This document shows positions 16,721 through 23,991 of a DNA stretch of 64,000 bases, piece by piece. Origin of the DNA: a virus; IMG/VR virus record IMGVR_UViG_3300028394_000049, positions 43,345 to 107,344 of that record; one strand, given 5' to 3'. The notes beneath the pieces were generated by a model. It ran no database searches. It saw only the letters and a list, made by a program, of their open reading frames with translations, and had not been told where the DNA came from. Each line of letters opens with the position of its first letter. Position 1 is the stretch's first letter. A program made the translations under genes and the position numbers.

Positions 16721-16962
16721 TGAAAACATTAAAACAATTTCGTGAAGCTTGTTGGTCAGGTTACAAACGCAAAAAAGGCACACAAGAATACGAAAAAGGC
16801 AGCTGCGTCAGAGAAGATGGTGTTGCTGTTGCTGGACCAACTAACGCAGTAAGTTCCGGTGCTATTGCTGGTTCTGGTGGTGCAGGTGGAGAACCTGGTG
16901 TTCATCTAAAGAAAAAGAATCCTATTATTTTGCCTATGGGTAAAAGAAAGTTGCCTGTCTAA
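16720..16962 (+). CDS. Small basic protein with capsid-targeting-like N-terminus
   Basis: 80 residues from the ATG overlapping the upstream stop (TAATG). It starts MKTLKQFREACW, then a Lys/Gly-rich stretch and AGPTNAVSSGAIAGSGG, a glycine-rich motif seen in other marine T4-like virion proteins, then GEPGVHLKKKNP. Third member of the MKT-F row. Role inferred only from composition and neighbours. Confidence 0.55.
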   Translation: MKTLKQFREACWSGYKRKKGTQEYEKGSCVREDGVAVAGPTNAVSSGAIAGSGGAGGEPGVHLKKKNPIILPMGKRKLPV

Positions 16963-17408
16963 TGTGGTTATTATCTTGGTTGCCTGATTGGTTATTCTAC
17001 ACAATATTTTTTGTTGGACTATTAGGTCTTTTGGTAACTTATGTTGTAAAATTTATACCTTTCATAAACACATTTCAAGAACCTATAAGATTAGTTTCGA
17101 TGGTTGCAATTATTTTTGCAACATACATGATTGGTGGAATATCAAATGAAGCTTCATGGAAAGAAAAAGTTGCTGAGATGGAAAAGAAAGCATCTATTGC
17201 ACAAGTAGAATCATCAAAGCAAAATGTAAAGATTGTTGAAAAAGTAGTTAAGAAAACAGAATATATTACACGCAGAGGTCAAGATATTGTTACGTATGTC
17301 GATAGAGAAGTAACAAAATATGATACAAAATTTGCACCAGGTGGTATATGTGAGATACCAAAAGAATTTATTAAAGCGCATAATGATGCAGCTGAGGCAC
17401 CAAAATGA
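16962..17408 (+). CDS. Putative inner-membrane spanin (i-spanin, Rz-like)
   Basis: 148 residues. Hydrophobic segments at about 5-30 and 42-62 are followed by a long Lys/Glu coiled coil (about 65-120), which would lie in the periplasm. It starts at the last base of the previous stop and overlaps a lipoprotein gene by ATGA, and the next gene is an endolysin; this order fits an i-spanin/o-spanin pair. Most i-spanins have one N-terminal membrane segment, so two is atypical. Confidence 0.6.
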   Translation: MWLLSWLPDWLFYTIFFVGLLGLLVTYVVKFIPFINTFQEPIRLVSMVAIIFATYMIGGISNEASWKEKVAEMEKKASIAQVESSKQNVKIVEKVVKKTEYITRRGQDIVTYVDREVTKYDTKFAPGGICEIPKEFIKAHNDAAEAPK

Positions 17409-17668
17409 AATACATTGCCTGTTTGTTTATTGTTCTGTTATCAGGTTGTTCTACGGTTGTTCCCGTTTCGATGAAATTTCCTGATGTACCCGAAAGGTTG
17501 TTACAAAAGTGTTCTACACTTGAGAAATTGGAAAATGAATCAAAACTTAGTGATATATCGAAAACGATTACAAATAACTATACAACATATTATGAATGTG
17601 CAGTAAAAACTGACGCATGGATTGAATGGTATAATATACAAAAAAATATATTCAATGGAGTAAAATAA
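17405..17668 (+). CDS. Putative outer-membrane spanin lipoprotein (o-spanin, Rz1-like)
   Basis: 87 residues. A short positive start, a hydrophobic run and the lipobox LLSGC (Cys at 15) mark a lipoprotein exported to the inner face of the outer membrane. The mature part is small, with two more Cys. Overlap with the i-spanin candidate and one-base overlap with the endolysin complete a lysis cassette. It is less proline-rich than lambda Rz1. Confidence 0.65.
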   Translation: MKYIACLFIVLLSGCSTVVPVSMKFPDVPERLLQKCSTLEKLENESKLSDISKTITNNYTTYYECAVKTDAWIEWYNIQKNIFNGVK

Positions 17669-18282
17669 TGGAATTAACATTAGACAAACTAAAAAAAATT
17701 ATGGGTAATAACCAATATATCGAATATTGGTACCAAGCTTTTGAGAAAATATTACCAGAGTATGAAATTGATTCTGCTCCACGGATAGCAGCTTTCTTAG
17801 CGCAATGTGGCCACGAATCTGGTAATTTCACAGCACTCCAAGAAAATTTAAATTACAAAGCAGAATCTTTGATGCGTGTTTGGCCTAAATACTTCCATGA
17901 TATTGATACTGCAAATCATTATGCACATAAACCAGAAATGATTGCAAACAGAGCATACGCAAATCGTATGGGTAATGGACCAGAAGAAACTGGTGATGGT
18001 TGGAAATTTTGCGGTAGAGGTCTAATTCAATTGACAGGTAAATCAAACTACCAAGCTTTTGCTGATAGTTTGGAGATGGATTTAGAAGAAGTTCCTGCAT
18101 ATCTTGGAACATTTGAGGGTGCAATTCAATCTGCTTGTTGGTTTTGGGAAGCCAATAACCTTAATAAGTTTGCAGACTCAGATGATATCAAAGGTATGAC
18201 AAAGGTCATCAATGGCGGATATCTAGGTCTGGAAGATCGTGAGAAACACTATCATCATGCAATCGAAATACTAAGTTCTTAA
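17668..18282 (+). CDS. Endolysin, GH19 chitinase-like lysozyme
   Basis: 204 residues. AAFLAQCGHESGNFTALQENLNY (41 onward) holds the GH19 pair of catalytic Glu (E50 and E59), and CGRGLIQLTGKSNY is the family's substrate-cleft signature. WPKYF and ANRAYANRMGNG also match phage GH19 lysozymes. It cleaves the glycan backbone of peptidoglycan. There is no signal peptide, so release needs a holin; the best candidate is about 5 kb downstream at 22978. Confidence 0.92.
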   Translation: MELTLDKLKKIMGNNQYIEYWYQAFEKILPEYEIDSAPRIAAFLAQCGHESGNFTALQENLNYKAESLMRVWPKYFHDIDTANHYAHKPEMIANRAYANRMGNGPEETGDGWKFCGRGLIQLTGKSNYQAFADSLEMDLEEVPAYLGTFEGAIQSACWFWEANNLNKFADSDDIKGMTKVINGGYLGLEDREKHYHHAIEILSS

Positions 18283-18301
18283 ATAAATTTTTTGCGAATT
18301 T

Positions 18302-18309
18302 TATAAATG
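18302..18309 (+). promoter_or_regulatory. Possible late promoter (TATAAATG)
   Basis: One mismatch from the T4 late octamer, followed by GG, 51 bases upstream of the ATG at 18360 and just after the endolysin stop. It would drive the secreted-protein block. Confidence 0.4.
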
Positions 18310-18359
18310 GCACCTTTGGAGTATGTTATGAACTATCTTACTAAGGGAAATTATAAAAA

Positions 18360-18854
18360 ATGCAATCAAAAAAGTACGGTAAAATATTCGCTGCCGCATT
18401 ATTAGTATTCTCAACATTCACATATGCTGATGCAATCGTAACAGATTCCACATCAAGAAGTTATAGTGATTCAAATTCAACAACAACGGTAAAATCTCCG
18501 CCTCCAACAGCAGTTGCGCCAACAATCACATCCATCAATAACGATTTATGTATTGTTGGCGCTTCAGGTGCAGTTCAGACACAAATCTTGGGTATGTCGT
18601 TCGGTTCGACCACAAGAGATATGAATTGTGAAAGAATCAAGCTATCTAAAAATCTATATGATATGGGTATGAAGGTAGCCGCAGTTGCAACTCTATGCCA
18701 AGACGAAAGAGTTTTCATTGCAATGATGAACGCAGGAACACCTTGCCCAATCGATGGCAAGATTGGTACTGAAGCAAGAGAATTGTGGGAACAAAATCCT
18801 TCCCGTCAGCCAAAAAATTCAGAAGAAAAATCTGTAGTAACAAATCGTAAATAA
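18360..18854 (+). CDS. Secreted or periplasmic conserved phage protein
   Basis: 164 residues. The signal peptide is KKYGKIFAAALLVFSTFTYADA with cleavage likely near residue 25. The mature protein has a Ser/Thr-rich linker with SPPPTAVAPTI, then CIVGASGAVQTQILGMSFG, NCERIKLSKNLYDMGMKVAA and four Cys likely to form disulfides. From memory the block recurs in marine T4-like phages with unknown function. The next gene starts at its final base and is also exported. Confidence 0.65.
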   Translation: MQSKKYGKIFAAALLVFSTFTYADAIVTDSTSRSYSDSNSTTTVKSPPPTAVAPTITSINNDLCIVGASGAVQTQILGMSFGSTTRDMNCERIKLSKNLYDMGMKVAAVATLCQDERVFIAMMNAGTPCPIDGKIGTEARELWEQNPSRQPKNSEEKSVVTNRK

Positions 18855-20548
18855 TGAAAAGCCTTTTGTTATGTCTGGCATTTTTTTGTGTTGGTGCTAA
18901 TGCTCAGATAGTTTCTATACCAATTCCTGGAAGTCCACTTTCTTTAAGTGTGCTTGCTAATCCTCAGCCTTTACAGGAACTAAAAAACAATCCATTAGCA
19001 ACTGCTCACTATCTAGGAGATGATGGTTGGGCAAATGTACCGCTGCCATTTGCTTTCCCCTTCTACGGACAATCATTCAATGCATCCACCATGTATAGTA
19101 ATGGTGCAGTACAGTTTGGTGCAAATCGTTCCGCTTCTAACAATAGTTTTTGTTGTGCGGGGTTGCAACTCTCCTCATCAATGGGTCCACAATATAACTA
19201 TTCCATAATGCCATTATGGACCGACTTGATTGGTGCTGAGGGAAACAATCACTACACACTAGGAACAACTAACTCTATGACCTATGGATGGTATGGGGTT
19301 CAACAGTACGGCAGACCTGACAGTAGAAGCAGTTTTGAATTGAAGGTTGATTCCTCTGGTGGTATCGATATGCGATGGTCTGGTGCTATGGTAACTGCAC
19401 ATCCTGTGACCATCGGAACGATTGGTAATTCTGCACTGGGTGAATTCACACAAAACTATTTCAGTCCATCAGGTATCAACATTACTAATCCCACTCAGCT
19501 TAGTACCGGCGGCATCGATATGTGTCTTTTGAGTCCTTTAAGTTCACCAACTTGTCCTAGTTATCAAGAAGCGTACAGAACACAACAATGTACAATTAAT
19601 GTGTTATATGACCAGTCTTGTCCTGGTTATCAAATGGCATATTTCAATCAACAATGTTCAATCAATCCTCTGTATAATATAGACTGTCTAGGTTATGCAC
19701 CAGCATATCTAAATGCACAATGCAGGTCAAATCCATTATATTCAACTACGTGTGAAGGATATGAACAAGCATATTTAAATGCTGAATGTATTAAAGATTC
19801 TTTGTATAGTAAATTATGTTCTGGTTATGCAACAGCTTATGCAATTAAGTATCTTGTTCCAAATATTGATTCAACAGCAGTAAACTCATCTTTATCCTCT
19901 ACAGCTGCAACCAGAGCGAGTGATCCAACTAGCATCAATACAAACGGTAGAGTATCAACTACCATGGCATCCACAACAATAAACAATGATGGTTCAATAA
20001 CGACCGGTGTATCACCAACAGGTAATAGTAACGTTGATTCTGTCATACAGAATAGAGCAACCTCAGCAACAGGAACATCTCCTGCCGCAGCAGTTCAATT
20101 ATCTCCACAACCACCACAAAACACACCTACAACTCAGAGACAAGAACAAAAACCTGAAGGTGGCCAACAAAATGCTCAAGGCGGATCTCAACAAGATAAA
20201 AAAGATCAACCTAAAAGTGCGAGACAAGAATTACAAGAACGTAGAGAAGCTGCAGCTAAAAAAGAGGCTGTTGAAAAATCGAAAGACTTAGCTAATCAAA
20301 TGTCCCAAGCTGAAAGTATGCAACAACAGGTTGCTGTTCAAAATATTGTAATACAAGCGATGGGATTTACTCCAGGTTTCGATGTGTACAACAGAACAAT
20401 TGTTCCTGATGGAAAAATGTATCGACCATACACCGTTTACAATAATCAACAAAACGTTGACAATCGTAGAGCAAATATTGGTTTGTTTGGAACAACAAAT
20501 TCAAAATATGAAGAATTGTTAAATTCGCAGTATGAGGTAGGAAAATAA
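18854..20548 (+). CDS. Large secreted protein with Cys-Tyr repeats
   Basis: 564 residues with a signal peptide (LLLCLAFFCVGANAQ). Residues 45-225 form a beta-rich domain with DDGWANVPLPFAFPFYG and YSNGAVQFG, resembling nidogen-like extracellular domains. Then come five tandem repeats of about 20-22 residues in the form C-x-x-Y-x-x-A-Y-x-x-x-x-C (from 234 to about 325). A Ser/Thr/Asn and Gln/Pro linker and a Lys/Glu coiled coil follow. The repeats look like a disulfide-linked stalk. Candidate surface, fibre-associated or lysis-related factor; no function known to me. Confidence 0.65.
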   Translation: MKSLLLCLAFFCVGANAQIVSIPIPGSPLSLSVLANPQPLQELKNNPLATAHYLGDDGWANVPLPFAFPFYGQSFNASTMYSNGAVQFGANRSASNNSFCCAGLQLSSSMGPQYNYSIMPLWTDLIGAEGNNHYTLGTTNSMTYGWYGVQQYGRPDSRSSFELKVDSSGGIDMRWSGAMVTAHPVTIGTIGNSALGEFTQNYFSPSGINITNPTQLSTGGIDMCLLSPLSSPTCPSYQEAYRTQQCTINVLYDQSCPGYQMAYFNQQCSINPLYNIDCLGYAPAYLNAQCRSNPLYSTTCEGYEQAYLNAECIKDSLYSKLCSGYATAYAIKYLVPNIDSTAVNSSLSSTAATRASDPTSINTNGRVSTTMASTTINNDGSITTGVSPTGNSNVDSVIQNRATSATGTSPAAAVQLSPQPPQNTPTTQRQEQKPEGGQQNAQGGSQQDKKDQPKSARQELQERREAAAKKEAVEKSKDLANQMSQAESMQQQVAVQNIVIQAMGFTPGFDVYNRTIVPDGKMYRPYTVYNNQQNVDNRRANIGLFGTTNSKYEELLNSQYEVGK

Positions 20549-20549
20549 A

Positions 20550-20675
20550 ATGGCAGCAACAGCTTTTGTTATTGGTTTTTTTACAGCATTAGGTTGGTGG
20601 TCTGCTGGAAAAATAACCAAAACGATTGACACTCCACCAGCAATAGTTAAACAAGAAAATGAAAAGGAAAAATAA
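20550..20675 (+). CDS. 41-residue membrane peptide
   Basis: ATG to TAA in the gap between two larger genes. It has one hydrophobic helix (TAFVIGFFTALGWWSAGK) and a charged tail ending KQENEKEK. Its stop lies one base before the next ATG. Size and topology would suit a small accessory membrane protein, but nothing specific can be said. Confidence 0.5.
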   Translation: MAATAFVIGFFTALGWWSAGKITKTIDTPPAIVKQENEKEK

Positions 20676-20676
20676 A

Positions 20677-21024
20677 ATGTCAGATGAAAATAAACAAGAT
20701 GCAAAAGGTGCATTTATAGAAAAACTATTATTTGCTTTGTTGCCGTTATTAATTGGTAGTACAGGATATTTGATTTCAGCACTGGGATCATTACAACACG
20801 ATGTAACTATTCTTAACCAAAAAGTAAGTTTAGTTGTTACAACTGACAATAAACAAGCAACAAATAGCGGCGCAGAATTAGCTCGTGAAAAATTAAGACA
20901 AGATTTGGAAAAAGAAATTCAAAAGAATCGTGATACAATTATGGAAAATCGTATGCATATTGCAATTCTTGAAGAAAAACTTGCTGTAGAAAAAAAGATT
21001 AAAACTAAAACCGTAAAGGAATAA
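20677..21024 (+). CDS. Membrane protein with coiled coil
   Basis: 115 residues from the ATG at 20677. One membrane helix (LLFALLPLLIGSTGYLISAL, about 20-40) is followed by a heptad-rich segment (about 55-110, rich in Lys, Glu, Gln). This N-in topology with a long coiled coil resembles i-spanins or membrane anchors. Five bases separate it from a related gene. Confidence 0.6.
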   Translation: MSDENKQDAKGAFIEKLLFALLPLLIGSTGYLISALGSLQHDVTILNQKVSLVVTTDNKQATNSGAELAREKLRQDLEKEIQKNRDTIMENRMHIAILEEKLAVEKKIKTKTVKE

Positions 21025-21029
21025 AAAAA

Positions 21030-21629
21030 ATGTCAGAAGAAATCAAAGACGTTAATGCAAAAATTGATGAATTGGAAGCTGCAACTAAAAAGTATGCTAG
21101 CAAAGATACAGTCATCAGCATTGGTGGCTATGAATTTACCCCTGCAAAATTAATGGTTGCATTTACTATTGTATCATCAACACTTGGTGGTCTCTATGGT
21201 GCATTTGAAGTCTATAAAGATTATCAAAGTATGAAAAAGAAAATTGCTGAATATGTTTCTCCAGATTTAACAGAAATCTACAAAAAGATGGAAGTATTGG
21301 ATGCAAACACAAGCAAAATGACTGAATATACTAATAACATCAAGAACGATCTTAAACAAGATGTTCGTAGAGTTGAATCTGTAGTTGAAAACATCGAGAG
21401 ATCCACAAAATCTAATCAAAGAGATACTGACCAAACAATCAAAGAAATAAAAAAAGACTCTGATGCAACTTTAAAAGAAGTTAGAAGATATAGTGATCAG
21501 AGTGTTAAAGAAGTTACACAAGAATTGGTTAAGAATCAAAAAGAAACAACGGCAGAAATTCGTGCTTTGAGAAATGAAGTTGATATGAAGATTAAAAGAG
21601 CTTTAGACAATCCACTCTCAAAAGACTGA
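21030..21629 (+). CDS. Membrane-anchored long coiled-coil protein
   Basis: 199 residues. A short N-terminal helix is followed by SIGGYEFTPAKLMVAF and a membrane helix (about 40-62), then a coiled coil of more than 100 residues with regular Lys/Glu/Val spacing (TIKEIKKDSDATLKEVRR). Likely spans the periplasm or tethers a complex at the membrane. No homologous function known to me. An AU-rich hairpin with a T run follows. Confidence 0.6.
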   Translation: MSEEIKDVNAKIDELEAATKKYASKDTVISIGGYEFTPAKLMVAFTIVSSTLGGLYGAFEVYKDYQSMKKKIAEYVSPDLTEIYKKMEVLDANTSKMTEYTNNIKNDLKQDVRRVESVVENIERSTKSNQRDTDQTIKEIKKDSDATLKEVRRYSDQSVKEVTQELVKNQKETTAEIRALRNEVDMKIKRALDNPLSKD

Positions 21630-21648
21630 AATAACACTTCAAATAAAT

Positions 21649-21672
21649 AATGTATAGTCCATACATTTTTTT
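21649..21672 (+). terminator. Weak AU-rich terminator
   Basis: AATGTAT pairs with ATACATT (7 bp) around AGTCC, followed by six T. The stem is AT-rich, so termination is probably partial. It lies 20 bases after the coiled-coil gene. Confidence 0.5.
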
Positions 21673-21737
21673 CGATATGTGGATACAATATTCACTAGAA
21701 ATATATTTTTTACCATATAAAATAATTGGAATTCAAA

Positions 21738-22277
21738 ATGGCAGATAGTAAACCATTATCCCGCTCAGAGCGGGAAGCACTAATAAAAGATAAAGCTGGT
21801 TGGGTTATCACGGTACTAGCAGCATTACTTGCTATCAACACCCTAATGGGTGGAAGTAATTCAAGTAAGGTATTGAATAACACCATTGAAGCAAATAACA
21901 CTTGGGCATTTTACCAGGCAAAATCTATCAAACAAACCCTCGCAGAAATGGCATATGATGATGCTACTAGAGCCAAAGATACAAAAAAGGCAGAATTTCT
22001 AAAGGCTAAGATTGATCGTTACGATAATGAGCCGAATGAAGGCAAAAAAGATTTAATGGCAAAAGCCAGAAAATTAGAATCCGAAAGAGCTGTTGCCAAA
22101 TCACGTAGTCCGTGGTATACTTATGCGGGCAGCTTATTTCAAATTGCTATCGTGTTGCTTACCGCTAGTATTTTGGCAGTTAATAATAGACTATACCACG
22201 CAAGTATTGGTGTTGGTATTTTAGGTGCAGTATTAATGAGTCAAGCCGTTTGGCTTTGGATACCTATCGTAATATAA
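21738..22277 (+). CDS. DUF4337-like integral membrane protein
   Basis: 179 residues from the ATG at 21738; an upstream TTG in frame is less likely. It has an N-terminal membrane helix (about 27-43), a soluble helical region with NNTWAFYQAKSIKQTLAEMA, and two C-terminal membrane helices (about 130-175). That layout matches DUF4337 proteins, which are bacterial and of unknown function. A holin-like or envelope role is possible but not shown. Confidence 0.65.
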   Translation: MADSKPLSRSEREALIKDKAGWVITVLAALLAINTLMGGSNSSKVLNNTIEANNTWAFYQAKSIKQTLAEMAYDDATRAKDTKKAEFLKAKIDRYDNEPNEGKKDLMAKARKLESERAVAKSRSPWYTYAGSLFQIAIVLLTASILAVNNRLYHASIGVGILGAVLMSQAVWLWIPIVI

Positions 22278-22292
22278 AAAAAGGATTTTATT

Positions 22293-22985
22293 ATGGAAAG
22301 AAGATTGATTTTTTTTAGTGGTGGACTGGATAGTACTGCTCTTTTAACAATGTCCACACCTGATGATATTATCGTTACGATTGTTGATGTGCCGGATCAG
22401 AAGTATAACTGGTTTCACGATGTCGATGTTGAAAAAGTTAAAAAAATAGCTAAACATTTTAATAGATTTATTTATTTTAATCCTGTTCATATACCAGCTG
22501 TTGAGATTGAACAGGGTGTTGGCGTAGATCAGACTAATATATTTTTTTCAGTTGCGAATAATTGGGCAAGAATAAAAGGAAAAAGTTTAAAGGAAGTTTG
22601 GTGGGGTGTGTACGATTTAGAATATCAAAATAATGTTGTGAATCAAAAATTAAGAAATGATTGGTTCAAAGCTTGGGAGATATTACATCCAAATATTAAG
22701 TTTCATAACCCTTTAGGTAGTTCGACTAAAGTTGAAGGATGGAAAATGATTCCTGATGAGGTTAAACCTCTTGTTACTCCATGTAGAGCGATACCAAAAG
22801 GTGATCCCGAAACATGTATTTGTCATAAATGTATACAACACCGAAAAGGAATATCTGGAATGTATTCCGGTGCATGGAAAAGGGCTCTTATACCAGAAGG
22901 AAAAAATGTTGGGAATTATATTCTTTATGATCCATCTGGTGAAAGTGAAGTAGTGTTTCTCATAAAAGGAAATTCAAATGGCTGA
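22293..22985 (+). CDS. QueC-like PP-loop ATPase (7-cyano-7-deazaguanine synthase family?)
   Basis: 230 residues. FFSGGLDSTAL (SGGLDS at 9-14) is the ATP-pyrophosphatase PP-loop of QueC and relatives. Near residue 167, TPCRAIPKGDPETCICHKC supplies four Cys spaced like the QueC zinc site (C-x8-9-C-x-C-x-x-C). QueC turns 7-carboxy-7-deazaguanine into preQ0, used for tRNA queuosine or DNA 7-deazaguanine. No QueD, QueE, FolE or transglycosylase partner is in this window, so the substrate is open. It is a soluble enzyme gene between membrane-protein genes. AAGGA precedes the ATG. Confidence 0.7.
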   Translation: MERRLIFFSGGLDSTALLTMSTPDDIIVTIVDVPDQKYNWFHDVDVEKVKKIAKHFNRFIYFNPVHIPAVEIEQGVGVDQTNIFFSVANNWARIKGKSLKEVWWGVYDLEYQNNVVNQKLRNDWFKAWEILHPNIKFHNPLGSSTKVEGWKMIPDEVKPLVTPCRAIPKGDPETCICHKCIQHRKGISGMYSGAWKRALIPEGKNVGNYILYDPSGESEVVFLIKGNSNG

Positions 22986-23355
22986 AATAAAAAAAGAAGA
23001 AGATTGGATGCAAAAGAAGTGGCGTCCAGCCATGGGTTGGATGTACATGATTATTTGTACATTGGACATGGGTGTATTTCCAATATTGTGGAGTTTGTTG
23101 CAGGTGTTTACACACCAATCCATCACACAATGGAGTCCACTAACGTTACAAGGTGCTGGACTGTTTCACCTTGCTATGGGTGCTGTTCTTGGTATCGCTG
23201 CTTGGGGTAGAACCCAAGAAAAATTAGGTGGTGCAACAACTGTTTCGACAGCTGTACCTGAATCAATACCGTCACCGGCAGCAAAGCCAATCAGTATGCC
23301 AATGAGTTCACCTACACCACTAGGACCAACTCCATCAAATCAACCTGCTATCTGA
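22978..23355 (+). CDS. Holin candidate, 3TM family
   Basis: 125 residues. WRPAMGWMYMIICTLDMGVF, then PILWSLLQVF and LFHLAMGAVLGIAAWGRTQE match the holin-of-3TMs family known from gene transfer agents and phages. Hydrophobic helices lie at about 18-42 and 57-78, followed by a Pro/Ser tail. Holins open the inner membrane so the cytoplasmic endolysin reaches the wall; the GH19 endolysin at 17668 needs one. The gene overlaps the PP-loop gene by 8 bases. Confidence 0.72.
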   Translation: MAEIKKEEDWMQKKWRPAMGWMYMIICTLDMGVFPILWSLLQVFTHQSITQWSPLTLQGAGLFHLAMGAVLGIAAWGRTQEKLGGATTVSTAVPESIPSPAAKPISMPMSSPTPLGPTPSNQPAI

Positions 23356-23365
23356 AAGTAGAACA

Positions 23366-23557
23366 ATGAAAAAATTCTTAATCGTTTTAAACATCTTAAT
23401 CTGGTCTTTAGTTGGTTGCCAAACATCCGTTTATGCTGCCGAAACAAAAAAGGTATGTAAGACTAATGCAAAAGGTAAAGAAGTTTGCAAAAATGTAAAA
23501 ATCCACAAGAAATTTGATGGTACCAAAGTACCCGATAAAAAAGACAAGAAGAAATAA
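23366..23557 (+). CDS. Small exported Cys/Lys protein
   Basis: 63 residues with a signal-like N-terminus (KKFLIVLNILIWSLVGC then QTSVYAA). Cleavage after VYA or lipidation at the Cys of LVGC are both possible. The mature part has VCKTNAKGKEVCKNVKIHK and a very basic tail. The next gene begins one base after its stop. Confidence 0.55.
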   Translation: MKKFLIVLNILIWSLVGCQTSVYAAETKKVCKTNAKGKEVCKNVKIHKKFDGTKVPDKKDKKK

Positions 23558-23558
23558 A

Positions 23559-23966
23559 ATGGCAGACGAAGATGTTAAAGTGGACATTGGTGTTTTAAAG
23601 ACTCAAGTGTTGACATTATCAGCATTATGTAATAAAATGGATCAAGTTATTGAAAAACTTGTGGATCAACACGACAGACACATATCGAAAGTATATACCG
23701 ACATGGACATCAGAAGAAGGGAAACGGACGCAGACATCAAAGAACTACATAGCAGGATTGATACCGTTATAGAAAAACTATCCGAACAAAATGAAAAAAT
23801 TATGGAAGAATTTAAATTTCTTAGAAAAGAAATGTCTAACCATAACTCGCAAGAAAAAGAACAACTAGATAAACTTCTACAATGGAAGTGGATGATTGCC
23901 GGTGGTGTACTTGTTCTGTCTTGGTTGGTTTCCCATGTAAAATTGGACACAGTATTTTTTAAATAA
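23559..23966 (+). CDS. Coiled-coil protein with C-terminal membrane anchor
   Basis: 135 residues from the ATG at 23559. A helical region (about 5-100) with LKTQVLTLSALCNKMDQVIE and regular heptads is followed by LQWKWMIAGGVLVLSWLVSHV, a single C-terminal membrane helix. From memory this shape recurs in marine T4-like phages beside lysis genes. Possibly a membrane-tethered lysis or assembly factor. Confidence 0.6.
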   Translation: MADEDVKVDIGVLKTQVLTLSALCNKMDQVIEKLVDQHDRHISKVYTDMDIRRRETDADIKELHSRIDTVIEKLSEQNEKIMEEFKFLRKEMSNHNSQEKEQLDKLLQWKWMIAGGVLVLSWLVSHVKLDTVFFK

Positions 23967-23991
23967 TTTTCTCCGTTTGAATTAATATATT

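Noticed and set aside
20007-20291. 94-codon Lys/Gln-rich frame inside the Cys-repeat protein gene
   Set aside because: It lies over the Gln/Pro/Lys-rich linker of the real protein, whose codons avoid stops in the shifted frame; no good ribosome site and a homopolymer-like product.
22293-22985. Asparagine synthase or NAD synthase assignment for the PP-loop protein
   Set aside because: The four-Cys cluster near residue 167 fits QueC better than those families, although the substrate stays open.
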